Numbered from the stretch's first letter, positions 41,824-51,257 are shown. The stretch: 64,000 bases of DNA from Nocardia acididurans (GCF_016741815.1 NZ_JAERRJ010000004.1:496001-560000); one strand, 5' to 3'. Made by a program: numbers and translations. The notes: generated by a model from the letters alone, not told the origin.

Positions 41824-42273
41824 TCAGGCGGCGGCGCGGCGGATGAGGTCGCCGAGGTGGGATTCGGCGGCGGGGGTGAGGGTGGTGAGAGCGAAGGCGG
41901 TGGGCCAGATGGGGCCGTCGTCGAGGGTGGCGGAGTCGTTGAAGCCGAGGGTGGCGTAGCGGGCCTTGAACTTTTCGGCGGACTGGAAGAAGCAGACGAC
42001 CTTGCCGTTCTTGGCGTAGGAGGGCATGCCGTACCAGAGCTTGGGGGTGAGTTCGGGGGCGTTGGCTTTGACGATGGCGTGGATGCGTTCGGCCATGGCC
42101 GCGTCGGAGGGGGACATTTCGGCGATTTTCGCGAGGATGTCGGCTTCGCCGTCGGCTTTGGTGGCCTTGCCGCGGCGGGCGGCGACCTTCAGTTCCTGGG
42201 CGTGGGCCTTCATGGCGGCGCGCTCCTCGGCGGAGAAGCCGACGGTGGTCTTGGTGGTTGCGGTGGTGGTCAT
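41824..42273 (-). CDS. DUF1801 (YdhG-like) protein
   Basis: A 149-aa cytoplasmic protein. The DUF1801 core reads MAERIHAIVKANAPELTPKLWYGMPSYAKNGKVVCFFQ (quoted in parts: MAERIHAIVKANAPELTPKL, WYGMPSYAKNGKVVCFF). The N-terminal 60 residues are charged. GGAGG precedes the ATG at 42273. The VOC gene lies 44 nt upstream on the same strand. Function unknown in the family. Confidence 0.88.
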   Translation of the reverse strand: MTTTATTKTTVGFSAEERAAMKAHAQELKVAARRGKATKADGEADILAKIAEMSPSDAAMAERIHAIVKANAPELTPKLWYGMPSYAKNGKVVCFFQSAEKFKARYATLGFNDSATLDDGPIWPTAFALTTLTPAAESHLGDLIRRAAA

Positions 42274-42317
42274 TTCGGGTTCCTCCAATGGGTGAAAAGG
42301 GTGAAAGGGTTTGGGGG

Positions 42318-42674
42318 CTAGCGGTCCTGGAGCAGGCCGAGGACGTTGCCGTCGGGGTCGGTGATGGTGGCGACCAGGCGGCCTTCGCCGACATTGCGGA
42401 CCGGCTCGGAGATGACGGCGCCGGCGGCGGTGACCTCGGCGAGCTTGGCCTCGATATCGTCGACGTGCCAGTAGACGACGGGGGCGGTCATGCCCTGGGG
42501 GCCGCCGCCGGGGACGAGGCCGATGTGCTGGCCCTCGACGTCGAAGCCGATGTAGTAGGTGCCCTCGATCTGCGGCTCGGTTCCGAGCAGTGCCGCGTAG
42601 ACCTGCCGGGCCTGCGCGAGATCGGAGACGGGGTGCAGGACGGTCTTGATTCCCTTGGTCGAAGACGCGGTCAT
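42318..42674 (-). CDS. VOC-family (glyoxalase/bleomycin-resistance-like) protein
   Basis: A 118-aa protein with two beta-alpha-beta-beta-beta repeats. TVLHPVSDLAQARQVYAALLG opens the first (in part), and VVYWHVDDIEAKLAEV plus ATITDPDGNVLGLLQD form the second. His at HPVSD and a possible metal ligand in the ITDPDGN region fit the family, though the full set of metal ligands is not certain. GGGAG precedes the ATG at 42674. Together with the DUF1801 gene it is the usual pairing of stress or antibiotic-related accessory proteins. Confidence 0.88.
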   Translation of the reverse strand: MTASSTKGIKTVLHPVSDLAQARQVYAALLGTEPQIEGTYYIGFDVEGQHIGLVPGGGPQGMTAPVVYWHVDDIEAKLAEVTAAGAVISEPVRNVGEGRLVATITDPDGNVLGLLQDR

Positions 42675-42858
42675 GAAGGGCTCCCGGGGTGCTGGATGAT
42701 CGGTGTTTCTGCTGGTGGAGCGGGTTTCCGCTGCCGTGATACCAACAGTAGGGTCGGCGCGCGGCCGCGCCATCCGTGCTCACCACGGAACGGTCCACGG
42801 AAAAACCACGGAGCCGTCCGGGTGCGGGAGCACCGTTCGGTACGCGAAGATGTGAAAT

Positions 42859-45747
42859 GTGTCGAAGCAAAAGGTCTCCGCCGGAATCTCGGACCGGGAG
42901 GCCGAGGTGCTGGCCCTGGTCGGGCAACATCGCAGCAATGCCGAAATCGCGGCGCAGCTCTACATTTCCGTGCGCACCGTGGAAACCCATGTGTCCTCAC
43001 TGCTGCGGAAGGTGGGCGTACCGGATCGGCGGGGGCTGGCCGATCGCGCGGCCGAACTGACCCGGACCGAGGAACCGAACGAGCCGGTCACCGAACTGCC
43101 GTCGCCACTGACCTCCTTCATCGGCCGGGAGCGGGAGCGCGAGGCGCTGCGCACGGCGGTCGCGGAACAGCGGCAGGTGACCGCGCTCGGACCGGGCGGC
43201 GTGGGCAAGACCCGGCTGGCGCTGGCCGTCGCGGCGGATCTCGCGAGCGAATTCGCCGATGGCGCATGGTTCGTGGATCTGGTGCCGGTCACCGATCCGG
43301 CCATGATCGGTTCGGCGGTGGCGCGGTCGCTCGGGCTCGGCGAGCAACCCGGCCGCAGCCTCGACGACTCGGTGCTGACCGCCCTGGCCGACCGGCACAC
43401 GCTGCTCGTGCTCGACAACTGCGAGCATCTGCGCGACGGCGTGGCGCCGTTCCTGGAACGGCTGCTCGCGCACTGCCGGCGGGTGACCGTGCTGGCCACC
43501 AGCCGGGCGCGGCTCATGGTGCCGTTCGAGCAGGTGTACACGGTGCCGCCGCTGTCGCTGCGCGACGACGACGCGGAGGCGGCCGATGCCATCACGCTGT
43601 TCCTGGATCGGGCCGGCGCGCTCGGGTGGCCGGTGGATCCGGGACAGCTGGACCAGGTCGCCGAAATCTGTGTGCGGCTGGACGGTTTGGCGCTGGCCAT
43701 CGAATTGGCCGCGGCCCGGCTGCCCACCCTCGGGCTGGACGGGCTCACCGCGAGCCTGGCCGATCCGCTGCGACTGCTGGTGGGCGGGCGGCGCGCCGAT
43801 GAGCGGCACCAGTCGGTGCGCGCCATGCTCGACTGGAGTCAGGCGCTGCTGACCAGCGAGGATCAGCTACTGCTGCAACGTATTTCGACCTTCGTCGCGC
43901 CGTTCACCTTCGCCGAAGCCGTGGCCGTCGCGGGGTATCCGCCTCTGGAGCCGATGGCGGTGGCGGACGGACTCTCCCGGCTCGCCGAGCAGAGCCTGCT
44001 GACCACGGTCCCCGCCGCAGGCGGCCTGCGCTATCGGGCGCTGCAGGCGATCCGCCAGTATCAGACCGAACAGCTGACCGAGTCCGGCGATCTCACCGAA
44101 GTCTGTGCGCGCCACCTGGATTGGTGCGCGACCACCGCCGCCGCACTGGTCCGCCGGTCATCCGCCACACCGTCGGCCGCCGCCCGCTCCGCGGCGGCCG
44201 CCTGGCGATCCGAGTTCGACGCCGCGGTCGACGATATGCGCGCCGCGCTGGCCTGGGCCGGAGATCAATCCGACCACCGGTCCGCCGCCCACCACCTGGC
44301 TCTCGCCCTGGCGCAGCTCAGCTTCACCCGCAATCTGATCGGTGAATCCCAGCGCCGCTACGAGCAGGCCGCAGCGCTGGCCGACGACCCGGCCGCAGCG
44401 GCCACCGCCCTGCGCCGCGCCGCCGAGGCGGCGGGCTGCCGCATGCGCGGTGAAGACATGTACCGCCTGTACCGCGCCGCCGCCGACACCGCCCGCACCG
44501 CGGGCGACGACACCGCCGCGGCCCGCGACCTGGCCACGGCCGCCATCACCGTCTACCGCATGTCCGACGCCTTCGCCGAACCCCCCGCCCCGGGCACGGG
44601 TGCGGAACTGCTCGCCGAAGCCCGCACGCTGGCCGGAGAGGATCTCGCCGCCCAGGCCGCGATCGCCCTGGCGGAGTGCGGCGTGCTCTCCGACACCACC
44701 GCCCCGGACCCTGGCGAAACCTCCGGCGACACAGCAGCGTCCGGCTCGAGCGCAGCGAATTCCGCAGCCTCCCGGGCGATCTCGCTGGCCGAGCGGGCGG
44801 TGGAGCTGGCCCGCAAAACCGGGGAACCGCTTGCGGAGAGCGCCGCCCTGGATGCGCTGGCCGCGGCGCAGTGGTGGGGCGGCGACGCTTTCGCCACCGC
44901 GCAGACCACCCGGCGACGAGTGGAACTGCTTGCGGCGGTGCCGGTTACGCCCGGCAGCGCACTCGAGCTGGTCAGCGCGCTCGCCGAGGCGGCGGACACC
45001 TCCATCGGCGTCGGGGATCTGACCGGCGCGCGCCGCTGGGGTGAGCAGCTGCGCGACCTGCCCCTGCTGGCCGAACGCGGCGACTTCGCCACCTCCCGCC
45101 TGCTGGTCGCGGATGCGTTGGCGGGCAACGCCACCGACGTGCTGACCGCGAGCAGGCGCTTCCTCGACGCCTGGGAGATATCCGGTCGGCAGCACGCGCC
45201 GGCCCTCGGCGCGGCCGCCGCCGCGGTGGCCCTGGTGCACGGGTTGCGCGGAAACCCCTCGGCCCGTGCCGAATGGCTGAGCATCGTGGACGAACTCGGC
45301 GCCGCCGAACAACGCCCCGCCTACAACGCCGTCTTCGACGCCGTCGTGCTGCTGCACCAGGGTGAACCGCAACGAGCGCTGGCCGCGCTGGCCACCGACC
45401 CGGACCGGCTGGACGACCGGGTCATCTGGATCTGGCGGCACTGGTATGTGGCGCTGCGCGCCGAAGCGGCGGCGCTCGCCGCGCATCCCGAAGCCCGCGA
45501 CTACCTCGCCGCGGCCCGAATCACGGTGGCGGGCAATCCGATCGCCTCCGCGATCGTCGACCGCGCGCAGGCCCTCCTGGATAACGACCCCGCCCGGCTG
45601 CCCACGATCGCCGCCGCCTTCGAATCGGCCCGATCCCCCTACCAGCAGGCGCGAACCCTGAGCCTGGGCAGCGACAGCACGGCCACCGCGGGCCGGGCTG
45701 CTCTCACCGGCCTGGGCCTCACCGCCGGGGCCGCCGACCCGAAGTAG
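42859..45747 (+). CDS. Large LuxR-HTH / NTPase regulator (HTH at the N-terminus)
   Basis: A 962-aa STAND-type regulator. The LuxR helix-turn-helix comes first (SDREAEVLALVGQHRSNAEI, QLYISVRTVETHVSSLLRKVG). The P-loop GPGGVGKTRLALA and Walker B LLVLDNCEH lie in the first third. The remaining 550 residues are helical TPR-like repeats rich in Ala. In most LALs the helix-turn-helix is at the C-terminus, so this order is inverted, as in some ANL-type regulators of actinobacteria. A GTG at 42859 is used. It is divergent from the VOC and DUF1801 genes. Targets are unknown. Confidence 0.88.
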   Translation: MSKQKVSAGISDREAEVLALVGQHRSNAEIAAQLYISVRTVETHVSSLLRKVGVPDRRGLADRAAELTRTEEPNEPVTELPSPLTSFIGREREREALRTAVAEQRQVTALGPGGVGKTRLALAVAADLASEFADGAWFVDLVPVTDPAMIGSAVARSLGLGEQPGRSLDDSVLTALADRHTLLVLDNCEHLRDGVAPFLERLLAHCRRVTVLATSRARLMVPFEQVYTVPPLSLRDDDAEAADAITLFLDRAGALGWPVDPGQLDQVAEICVRLDGLALAIELAAARLPTLGLDGLTASLADPLRLLVGGRRADERHQSVRAMLDWSQALLTSEDQLLLQRISTFVAPFTFAEAVAVAGYPPLEPMAVADGLSRLAEQSLLTTVPAAGGLRYRALQAIRQYQTEQLTESGDLTEVCARHLDWCATTAAALVRRSSATPSAAARSAAAAWRSEFDAAVDDMRAALAWAGDQSDHRSAAHHLALALAQLSFTRNLIGESQRRYEQAAALADDPAAAATALRRAAEAAGCRMRGEDMYRLYRAAADTARTAGDDTAAARDLATAAITVYRMSDAFAEPPAPGTGAELLAEARTLAGEDLAAQAAIALAECGVLSDTTAPDPGETSGDTAASGSSAANSAASRAISLAERAVELARKTGEPLAESAALDALAAAQWWGGDAFATAQTTRRRVELLAAVPVTPGSALELVSALAEAADTSIGVGDLTGARRWGEQLRDLPLLAERGDFATSRLLVADALAGNATDVLTASRRFLDAWEISGRQHAPALGAAAAAVALVHGLRGNPSARAEWLSIVDELGAAEQRPAYNAVFDAVVLLHQGEPQRALAALATDPDRLDDRVIWIWRHWYVALRAEAAALAAHPEARDYLAAARITVAGNPIASAIVDRAQALLDNDPARLPTIAAAFESARSPYQQARTLSLGSDSTATAGRAALTGLGLTAGAADPK

Positions 45748-45797
45748 TTCCCCGGCCACCCGGAACCCTGTGATACCCGCGCATCGGCCCTCGTCCG

Positions 45798-46901
45798 TTA
45801 CAGGGCCGGACCCGAAACCAGTTCCGGCCCAGCGGAAACCGAGGCGGCCGGGAGGAGGCTGGGGATGGTGGGACGCGGGGCCACCTCCATCACGGCTTCG
45901 GCCACGGCGAGGCGGACGTTGAGTCGGGGCGGGTGGTCGAGGCCCGAATCTCCCTGCAGGAGGAGGCGAACGGCTGCCCAGGGGAGATTGACTCCGGCGA
46001 AGGCGGTTTGGAAGAGACCGGCGGCGGGGCGGGGGTTGGCCTCCAGCAGGACGGGATGGCCCTTGCGATGGCGGAGTTGGACATTGGTGAGGTAGGCGAG
46101 GCCGAAGCGGCCGACCACCTGCCGGGCGATGGCGACGGCGACGGGGTCGTCGAGGAGGTTGCGGAAGCGGCCGCTCTTGGAACGCGGAATGCCCACCAGC
46201 AGTTCGCCTCCGGGGGCGGACAGGCAGTCGACGCTGATCTCGGGCGCCTCGAGATAGGGCATGACGAGCAGTTCGGGAATGCGGTCGCCCTGGTCGGCGG
46301 CGCGCTCCAGCGCCCCGGCCACCGCCTCGACCGACGCCACCGGCCGGGGTGGCCCGAGCAGGCTGGCCAGGCTGAGCGGGCGGTCGTCGAGGACGCGGAA
46401 TCCGAAGGCGGAGAACTCGCCACAGGGTTTGACGCACAGGCTGTCGTCGGTGCGCGAGAGCTCGGCGACGGCGCTGCGGAAGCTCGCCGCGTCGGTGGCC
46501 ACCCGCCAGGGCGGCACCGGAATGCCTGCGGCGGAAGCGGCTTCGTAGGTGCGGGCCTTGCTGGTCAGGGTTTGCACGGCGGACAGCGGCGAGCACATGA
46601 GGCTGGTGCCGACGGCCGCGAACTCCGCCGCCCGCCCGGCGAGCGCTTCGAGCCGGCGGGGCGGAATCAGGACGTCGATGTGGTGGGTACGGCAGAAGTC
46701 GAGCGCGAAGCGGGCGTACTCCTCGTTGCCGACGTGGCGCGGTTCCACGGCCGCCACGTCACACACCGACAGCGCGGTCGCGCCCGGATCCACATTGCTC
46801 GCGTAGATCGTGACGTCGATGCCGTCCGGATTCTCCCGGAGCAACCGCATGACCTGCGCGGTTGCCGCTCCTGCGCTGCTCAGCCAAATTCGAAGCGCGA
46901 T
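45798..46901 (-). CDS. ATP-grasp domain protein; likely non-canonical AUC start
   Basis: A 367-aa ATP-dependent carboxylate ligase-like protein. The preATP-grasp Rossmann start IWLSSAGAATAQVMRLLREN, then the nucleotide-binding part (SLCVKPCGEFSAFGFRVL) and the metal-binding end VLLEANPRPAAGLFQ. No ATG, GTG or TTG lies at the expected start. The frame upstream is open to a GTG at 47045 but without a ribosome site or protein-like sequence. An ATC at 46901 follows GAGAGGAG with 8-nt spacing and would begin IALRIWL. I annotate this start, with the GTG at 47045 as the alternative. The acceptor substrate is unknown. Confidence 0.82.
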   Translation of the reverse strand: MALRIWLSSAGAATAQVMRLLRENPDGIDVTIYASNVDPGATALSVCDVAAVEPRHVGNEEYARFALDFCRTHHIDVLIPPRRLEALAGRAAEFAAVGTSLMCSPLSAVQTLTSKARTYEAASAAGIPVPPWRVATDAASFRSAVAELSRTDDSLCVKPCGEFSAFGFRVLDDRPLSLASLLGPPRPVASVEAVAGALERAADQGDRIPELLVMPYLEAPEISVDCLSAPGGELLVGIPRSKSGRFRNLLDDPVAVAIARQVVGRFGLAYLTNVQLRHRKGHPVLLEANPRPAAGLFQTAFAGVNLPWAAVRLLLQGDSGLDHPPRLNVRLAVAEAVMEVAPRPTIPSLLPAASVSAGPELVSGPAL

Positions 46902-47271
46902 GGCGACGCTCCTCTCGTATTCCCTGCGGCCGAGCGGTGAAAACCTGGGCGCGATCTGGTGGTGCGCGGATATCAGCCCGATTCGGTGACGGGCACATTT
47001 CGGCGAGAAGGACCCCCGGTTTCCCTCTGGCCCACCGCTATTCACCCTGCGTAATGGCGCGGAACTCCCGCCGGTAGGCGCCGCGGCGGAATCTACGGCG
47101 CGCGACGGCGTTGCACCCGTCCGTGTTCACTGTGGCAATCGTTCCGGGGGCGCTGTTCGGCAGCGCCCTCTCCGGCAATCCGGCCGTGCGGGCTGTGCTG
47201 TGGCCCGGCGCGGCGCTCGGCACCCTGGGCGGCGTGCCGGTGTGGGGCACCCGGAATCCGCAGGGCGCGTC
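46902..47271. other. 370-bp gap between ATP-grasp and LysR genes
   Basis: Divergent gap. If the ATP-grasp start is at 47045, part of it is coding. The plus strand has a short hydrophobic frame (about 47078-47275, containing VAIVPGALFGSALSGNPAV) that overlaps the LysR start and has no start signal. I see no RNA or repeat. Confidence 0.4.
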
Positions 47272-48180
47272 GTGAATACGCGGCTGCTGGAGTCGTTCCT
47301 GGTGGTGGCCTCGGAGCTGAACATCACGCGGGCGGCGGCGCAGCTGCATCTCACCCAGCAGACCCTGTCGGCTCAGGTCCGGCATCTGGAGCGGGAGCTG
47401 GGCGCCGAACTGCTGGTGCGGGATTCGCGCGGGGTGCGGCTCACGCCCGCCGGGCAGGCCTTCGCGGCGGGCGCGGAACGGGTGGTGAACGAGCTGAACG
47501 TGCTGGTGGGGCAGGTGCGCGCGGTCGACGCCGCGGCGGTCCACACACTGCGGGTGGTGTGCTGCCCGCGCGCGACGGCGCCGTTCATGATCCGGGTGGC
47601 CGATGCGGTGGAGGCGGCGAATCCGGACGTGCGGATCGAGCTGACCAGTGTGCGCACGATTCCGGAGGGCCTGCGAATTCTGGATTCGGGCCGCGCCGAT
47701 GCCGGCCTGCTGTGGGCTCCGGTGATCGATATCGGCCTGCACCACAGCGTCATCGGATCCGAGCCGTGGGTGGCGGCACTGGACCCGGGGCATCGGCTCG
47801 CCGCGCGGACCTCGGTGACGCTGGCGGAACTGGGGGCCGAACCCGTCGCCCTGCCCGCGATCTTCGTTTCCGAAGCGGCGGAACAGCATTGGCTGGCCGC
47901 GCTCCGAGCCGACGGCGCCGCATTCGATCCGGCCGTCCGCGATACCGAGGACGGCCCGATACTCGCGGCCCGCCGGCAGGGCGTGTGGCTGGCGCCCCGG
48001 TCGCTGGCCCGCCGGTACACCATCGACGGCCTGGTCCTGATCCCGGTGTCGGACGCGCCGTCGATCGACGCCGCCGTGGTCTGGACCACCCGGGCTCCGG
48101 GCGCGCCGATCCGCACACTGATCGACGCCGTGCGCGCGGCCGTCGAGCGGCCACAAAATCTGTTTGTACCGCCACCGTAA
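47272..48180 (+). CDS. LysR-family transcriptional regulator
   Basis: A 302-aa regulator with the helix-turn-helix LLESFLVVASELNITRAAAQL and LTQQTLSAQVRHLE. The C-terminal domain is a normal two-lobe effector domain (ADAGLLWAPVIDIGL). The GTG at 47272 gives the usual VNTRLLESF start; the longer frame from 47200 is rejected. It is followed 71 nt later by the SnoaL-like gene on the same strand, which may be its target or share the transcript. Confidence 0.9.
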   Translation: MNTRLLESFLVVASELNITRAAAQLHLTQQTLSAQVRHLERELGAELLVRDSRGVRLTPAGQAFAAGAERVVNELNVLVGQVRAVDAAAVHTLRVVCCPRATAPFMIRVADAVEAANPDVRIELTSVRTIPEGLRILDSGRADAGLLWAPVIDIGLHHSVIGSEPWVAALDPGHRLAARTSVTLAELGAEPVALPAIFVSEAAEQHWLAALRADGAAFDPAVRDTEDGPILAARRQGVWLAPRSLARRYTIDGLVLIPVSDAPSIDAAVVWTTRAPGAPIRTLIDAVRAAVERPQNLFVPPP

Positions 48181-48251
48181 ACGCTTGTTTCCCAGAGCTT
48201 TCCAGCCCCCGCAGAATCTCAGGGCACCTGTCGTTCACTTTGGAGGAAGTC

Positions 48252-48635
48252 TTGCCGATCCGCAGCACCACCGAGGTCATGGACCTGTTCAACCGCGCCT
48301 TCACCGAGCGCGCCCCCGAACTGCTCGCCGATCTCGTCGACGAGGGGTGCGTCATGGAGTCGGTGCAGCCCGCGCCGACAGGTGAGCGCGTCACCGGCCG
48401 CGCGGCCTGCCTGGCCTTCTGGCGGACCCTGGTCGAGGACCGCGGCACCCAGTTCATGCCGCAGGAGGTGATCGTGGCGGGTGACCGGGCGACCATCCGC
48501 TGGCACTACCGCTACGGCACCGGCGCCGCCGACTGGGTGGAGGGCGTGAACCTCATGCGCGTGCGTGCGGGCCTGATCGTGGAGGCTCTCGGCTACAGCA
48601 AGACTGCGGGCGAAGTGCCGCTGGCCACCGGATAG
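48252..48635 (+). CDS. SnoaL-like polyketide cyclase / nuclear transport factor 2 family protein (TTG start)
   Basis: A 127-aa protein. TEVMDLFNRAFTERAPELLADL and GRAACLAFWRTLVED (quoted in parts) plus the beta-sheet VIVAGDRATIRWHYRYG give the NTF2-like fold. The TTG at 48252 is chosen because GGAGGAAG lies 3-9 nt upstream; no ATG or GTG is better placed. Its helpers may be the neighbouring LysR gene and the P450 region. Substrate unknown. Confidence 0.85.
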   Translation: MPIRSTTEVMDLFNRAFTERAPELLADLVDEGCVMESVQPAPTGERVTGRAACLAFWRTLVEDRGTQFMPQEVIVAGDRATIRWHYRYGTGAADWVEGVNLMRVRAGLIVEALGYSKTAGEVPLATG

Positions 48636-48648
48636 CCGCGAAAACGGT

Positions 48649-49206
48649 TCAGCCCCTGACGAAGACGGACGCGGTGAAGCGCTCCACCAGATGACGTTCG
48701 GCGGCGGCGTCCGGGAGCGGCCAGATGAGCAGGGACAGCACCGTGCGCATGATCCATTGCGCGGCTTCGTCATCAGGGGCGATTCCGGTGAGAGTGGTTG
48801 CGATCCCCCGCAATTCGGGGGCGGTGGCGAGGTATTCGCCGGTGGTGCGGGCGCGGGCGCTGCCGAGCCACTGGGACAGCGTGGGGTCGGAGCGGATGGC
48901 GGTGAGGGTGGCGAGGATGGCCTCGACGCCGCGGCGGGAGCCTTCGAGCGGGGCGACGGTGGCGGCCACCCGGTCGGCGACGGTGGCGGCGGCGCGGGTC
49001 ATGACCAGGCGGATCAGCTCGGGTTTGCCGCCCACGTGCCGATAGAGGGTGGCGCGGGAGCAGCCGGCGCGGGCGGCGACATCGTCGACGCTGACGCGGT
49101 CGATGCCGTGTTCGAGGAACAGTGCGGTGGCGGCGGATTCGATGCGGGTGACGGCCAGGGCACGACGGTCACCGCCTGCCAGCCAATCGACGCGCTGGTC
49201 GGGCAT
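48649..49206 (-). CDS. TetR-family transcriptional regulator
   Basis: A 185-aa regulator. The N-terminal helix-turn-helix reads ATALFLEHGIDRVSVDDVAARAGCSRATLYRHVGGK (quoted in parts: HGIDRVSVDDVAARAG, SRATLYRHVGGK). It is divergent from the cytochrome P450 gene across a 249-bp gap with a GTCTCA-GGA-TGAGAC dyad, so it probably represses itself and the P450. Ligand unknown. Confidence 0.9.
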   Translation of the reverse strand: MPDQRVDWLAGGDRRALAVTRIESAATALFLEHGIDRVSVDDVAARAGCSRATLYRHVGGKPELIRLVMTRAAATVADRVAATVAPLEGSRRGVEAILATLTAIRSDPTLSQWLGSARARTTGEYLATAPELRGIATTLTGIAPDDEAAQWIMRTVLSLLIWPLPDAAAERHLVERFTASVFVRG

Positions 49207-49241
49207 GTGCGCACACTCCTCGGAGGTCGAGCATCGGATCC

Positions 49242-49256
49242 GTCTCAGGATGAGAC
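49242..49256. promoter_or_regulatory. Operator-like dyad GTCTCA-N3-TGAGAC between TetR and P450 genes
   Basis: Perfect 6-bp arms with a 3-nt spacer, 35 nt upstream of the TetR start and 199 nt upstream of the P450 start. Confidence 0.55.
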
Positions 49257-49455
49257 AAAGAAGCCGATTCGTCCACCCTCGGATATCGTTCGAATCACCC
49301 TCTACCTGGTGTTTCGAGCCTCAGCCGCAGAAGATCCCACTGCTCGGCGGCGATCCGGCCGCCTCCGCCGTCTCACCCCGAGACAGTGCTTGACTCCGCT
49401 GTCACCGCCGAGAACCGTGGGCGCTCCCGAGACCTGTTCTAGAAATGGAGCTTTC

Positions 49456-50697
49456 ATGGCAGCGCCGCCGCTGGACGCGATCGACATCTTCGATCCGGTC
49501 CATCTCGACGACCCGTACCCGCTCTACCGCACGCTGCGCGAGCAGGCACCGGTGTACCGGGTGCCGGGGACGAACTTCCACCTGGTCACCTCGTGGGAGC
49601 TGGTGGCCGAGGCGGCGGGCCGGACCACCGACTTCTCCTCCAACCTGACCGCGGTGCTGATCCAGCAGCCCGAGGGTCCGCCCGCGATCTTCGACATGGA
49701 CGGCGGCGGTCAGGCACTGCACGTGCTGGCCACCGCCGACGCGCCCGGCCATTCCGCGCAGCGCAAACTCGTGTCGACGGTGCTGGCCAAGCGAATTCGG
49801 GAGCTGGGGCCGACCGTGTCCGCCCTGGTCGACCAGCTGTGGGCCGAGCAGCTGCGCGACGGCCGGATGGACTGGGCGACCGGCATGGCCGACCGGCTGC
49901 CGCTGGCGCTGGTCGCCGAGGTCATCGGCCTGCCCGCGGCCGATGTGCCGCGTCTGCTGCGCTGGGCCTATGACAGCACCGAGATGCTGGGCGGCGTCAT
50001 GACGCCCGATCGGCTGCCGGTCCTGGTGACGGCTGCCGCCGAACTGACCGCCTATCTGGCCGAGCGCTTCGCGGCGGACGAAACCGGTTCCACAGCAGCG
50101 GATCTCAGTGATGCGGGCACCCCCGATCTGCTTCGGGTGCTGGCACGCGCCCGGGACGCCGGGGTGATCAGCGATGCGGTCGCCGTCCTCGTGCTGGTCC
50201 AATTGGTCGGCGCCGGAGGCGAATCCACGGCGGGGCTGATCGCGAATGCCGCCCGGATCCTGGCCACCCGCCCCGATCTGCAGACCCTGCTGCGCGAGCA
50301 ACCGCATCTCGTCCCCGCCTTCCTGGAGGAGACGCTGCGGTTCGAATCCCCGTTTCGCGGCCATCATCGGCATGTCACCGCCGACACCACGCTGGGCGGG
50401 GTGGACCTCCCGGCGGGCAGTCACCTGCTACTGATGTGGGGGGCCGCCAACCGGGATCCGGCGGTCTTCGCCGATCCCGACGTCTTCGATCCGCATCGCC
50501 CGAATGCCCGCTCGCACAGCGCGTTCGGCAGGGGCCTGCACTTCTGCGTGGGTTCGGCACTGGCGAAAATGGAGGCGGTCGCGGCCGTCACCGCGCTCCT
50601 GGATCGCAGTACCGAGTTCACGCTCGCGGGGTCACCGCGCTGGGTGCCCAGCATCATGGTGCGGCGGCAGCTGTCGCTGCCGCTTCAGATCCGCTGA
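49456..50697 (+). CDS. Cytochrome P450 (class I, CYP)
   Basis: A 413-aa haem monooxygenase. The I-helix reads VGAGGESTAGL (the AGxxT region, with Ser in place of the usual first Thr). The K-helix motif is EETLRFES (ExxR), and the haem loop is FGRGLHFCVGSALAKME with the Cys ligand. GGAG precedes the ATG at 49456. It needs separate ferredoxin and reductase partners, and none is nearby. The convergent TetR gene overlaps its 3' end by 13 nt. Substrate unknown. Confidence 0.93.
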   Translation: MAAPPLDAIDIFDPVHLDDPYPLYRTLREQAPVYRVPGTNFHLVTSWELVAEAAGRTTDFSSNLTAVLIQQPEGPPAIFDMDGGGQALHVLATADAPGHSAQRKLVSTVLAKRIRELGPTVSALVDQLWAEQLRDGRMDWATGMADRLPLALVAEVIGLPAADVPRLLRWAYDSTEMLGGVMTPDRLPVLVTAAAELTAYLAERFAADETGSTAADLSDAGTPDLLRVLARARDAGVISDAVAVLVLVQLVGAGGESTAGLIANAARILATRPDLQTLLREQPHLVPAFLEETLRFESPFRGHHRHVTADTTLGGVDLPAGSHLLLMWGAANRDPAVFADPDVFDPHRPNARSHSAFGRGLHFCVGSALAKMEAVAAVTALLDRSTEFTLAGSPRWVPSIMVRRQLSLPLQIR

Positions 50698-51257
50698 ACC
50701 GTCCGGAAGAAGTCGGCGAGCTCGGCGATGACCTCGTCGAGTGGGACGGTGGAGCGGCGCACCCGGCACAGGATGACCGCGCCCTCGACGGCGGCGACGG
50801 CGGTGGTCGCGAGTCGTTGCGCGCGTTCGGGTTCCACGCCGTCGGAGCGGAAGGATTCCACCAGGGCATCGTGCCAGCGCTGGAAGATCTCGGCGACGGC
50901 GGGCTGCAGATGGCCGTCGTCGGGTGATCCGCCGACCGCCACCGAGACCACGGGACAGCCTGCGGCATAGTCGGATTCGAGCAGGATGGTGGTCCAGAAC
51001 GCGCCGAAGCGGTCCAGGGCGGCCAGCGAGCCCGCCGCGCTGCCGTGTTCGATGATGGCCCCGATGGCTTCGCCCGCGAGGGTGAGGGATTCGCTCATGA
51101 GCTGGGCGCGCCCGCCCGGAAAGTGGTGGTAGACAGAGCCGCGCGGGGACTTGCTGCGGGCCAGGACGGCGTCGACGGTCACGCCCGCCGCGCCGCGTTC
51201 GCGCAGCAGTTCCACCGCGCTGTAGAGCATCTTGTCGCGGGTTCCGGTGCGCGCCAT
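50685..51257 (-). CDS. TetR-family transcriptional regulator (LmrA/YxaF-like)
   Basis: A 190-aa regulator. Helix-turn-helix: ELLRERGAAGVTVDAVLARSKSPRGSVYHHFPGG (quoted in parts: GVTVDAVLARS, SPRGSVYHHFPGG). The ligand domain has GCPVVSVAVGG, typical of the YxaF/LmrA group that responds to drugs or flavonoids. The start overlaps the SRPBCC stop (ATGA). The LLM oxidoreductase gene is divergent from this operon, so it is the likely target. Confidence 0.9.
   Translation of the reverse strand: MARTGTRDKMLYSAVELLRERGAAGVTVDAVLARSKSPRGSVYHHFPGGRAQLMSESLTLAGEAIGAIIEHGSAAGSLAALDRFGAFWTTILLESDYAAGCPVVSVAVGGSPDDGHLQPAVAEIFQRWHDALVESFRSDGVEPERAQRLATTAVAAVEGAVILCRVRRSTVPLDEVIAELADFFRTVQRI

Noticed and set aside
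44158..46596. 812-aa open frame on the minus strand
   Set aside because: Opposite-strand shadow of the NTPase regulator and frame-shifted shadow of the ATP-grasp gene; Arg/Gly/Pro-rich, no domain.
47078..47275. Hydrophobic frame of about 65 codons before the LysR gene
   Set aside because: No start signal, overlaps the LysR start and no recognisable family; could be the relic of a membrane protein but cannot be supported.
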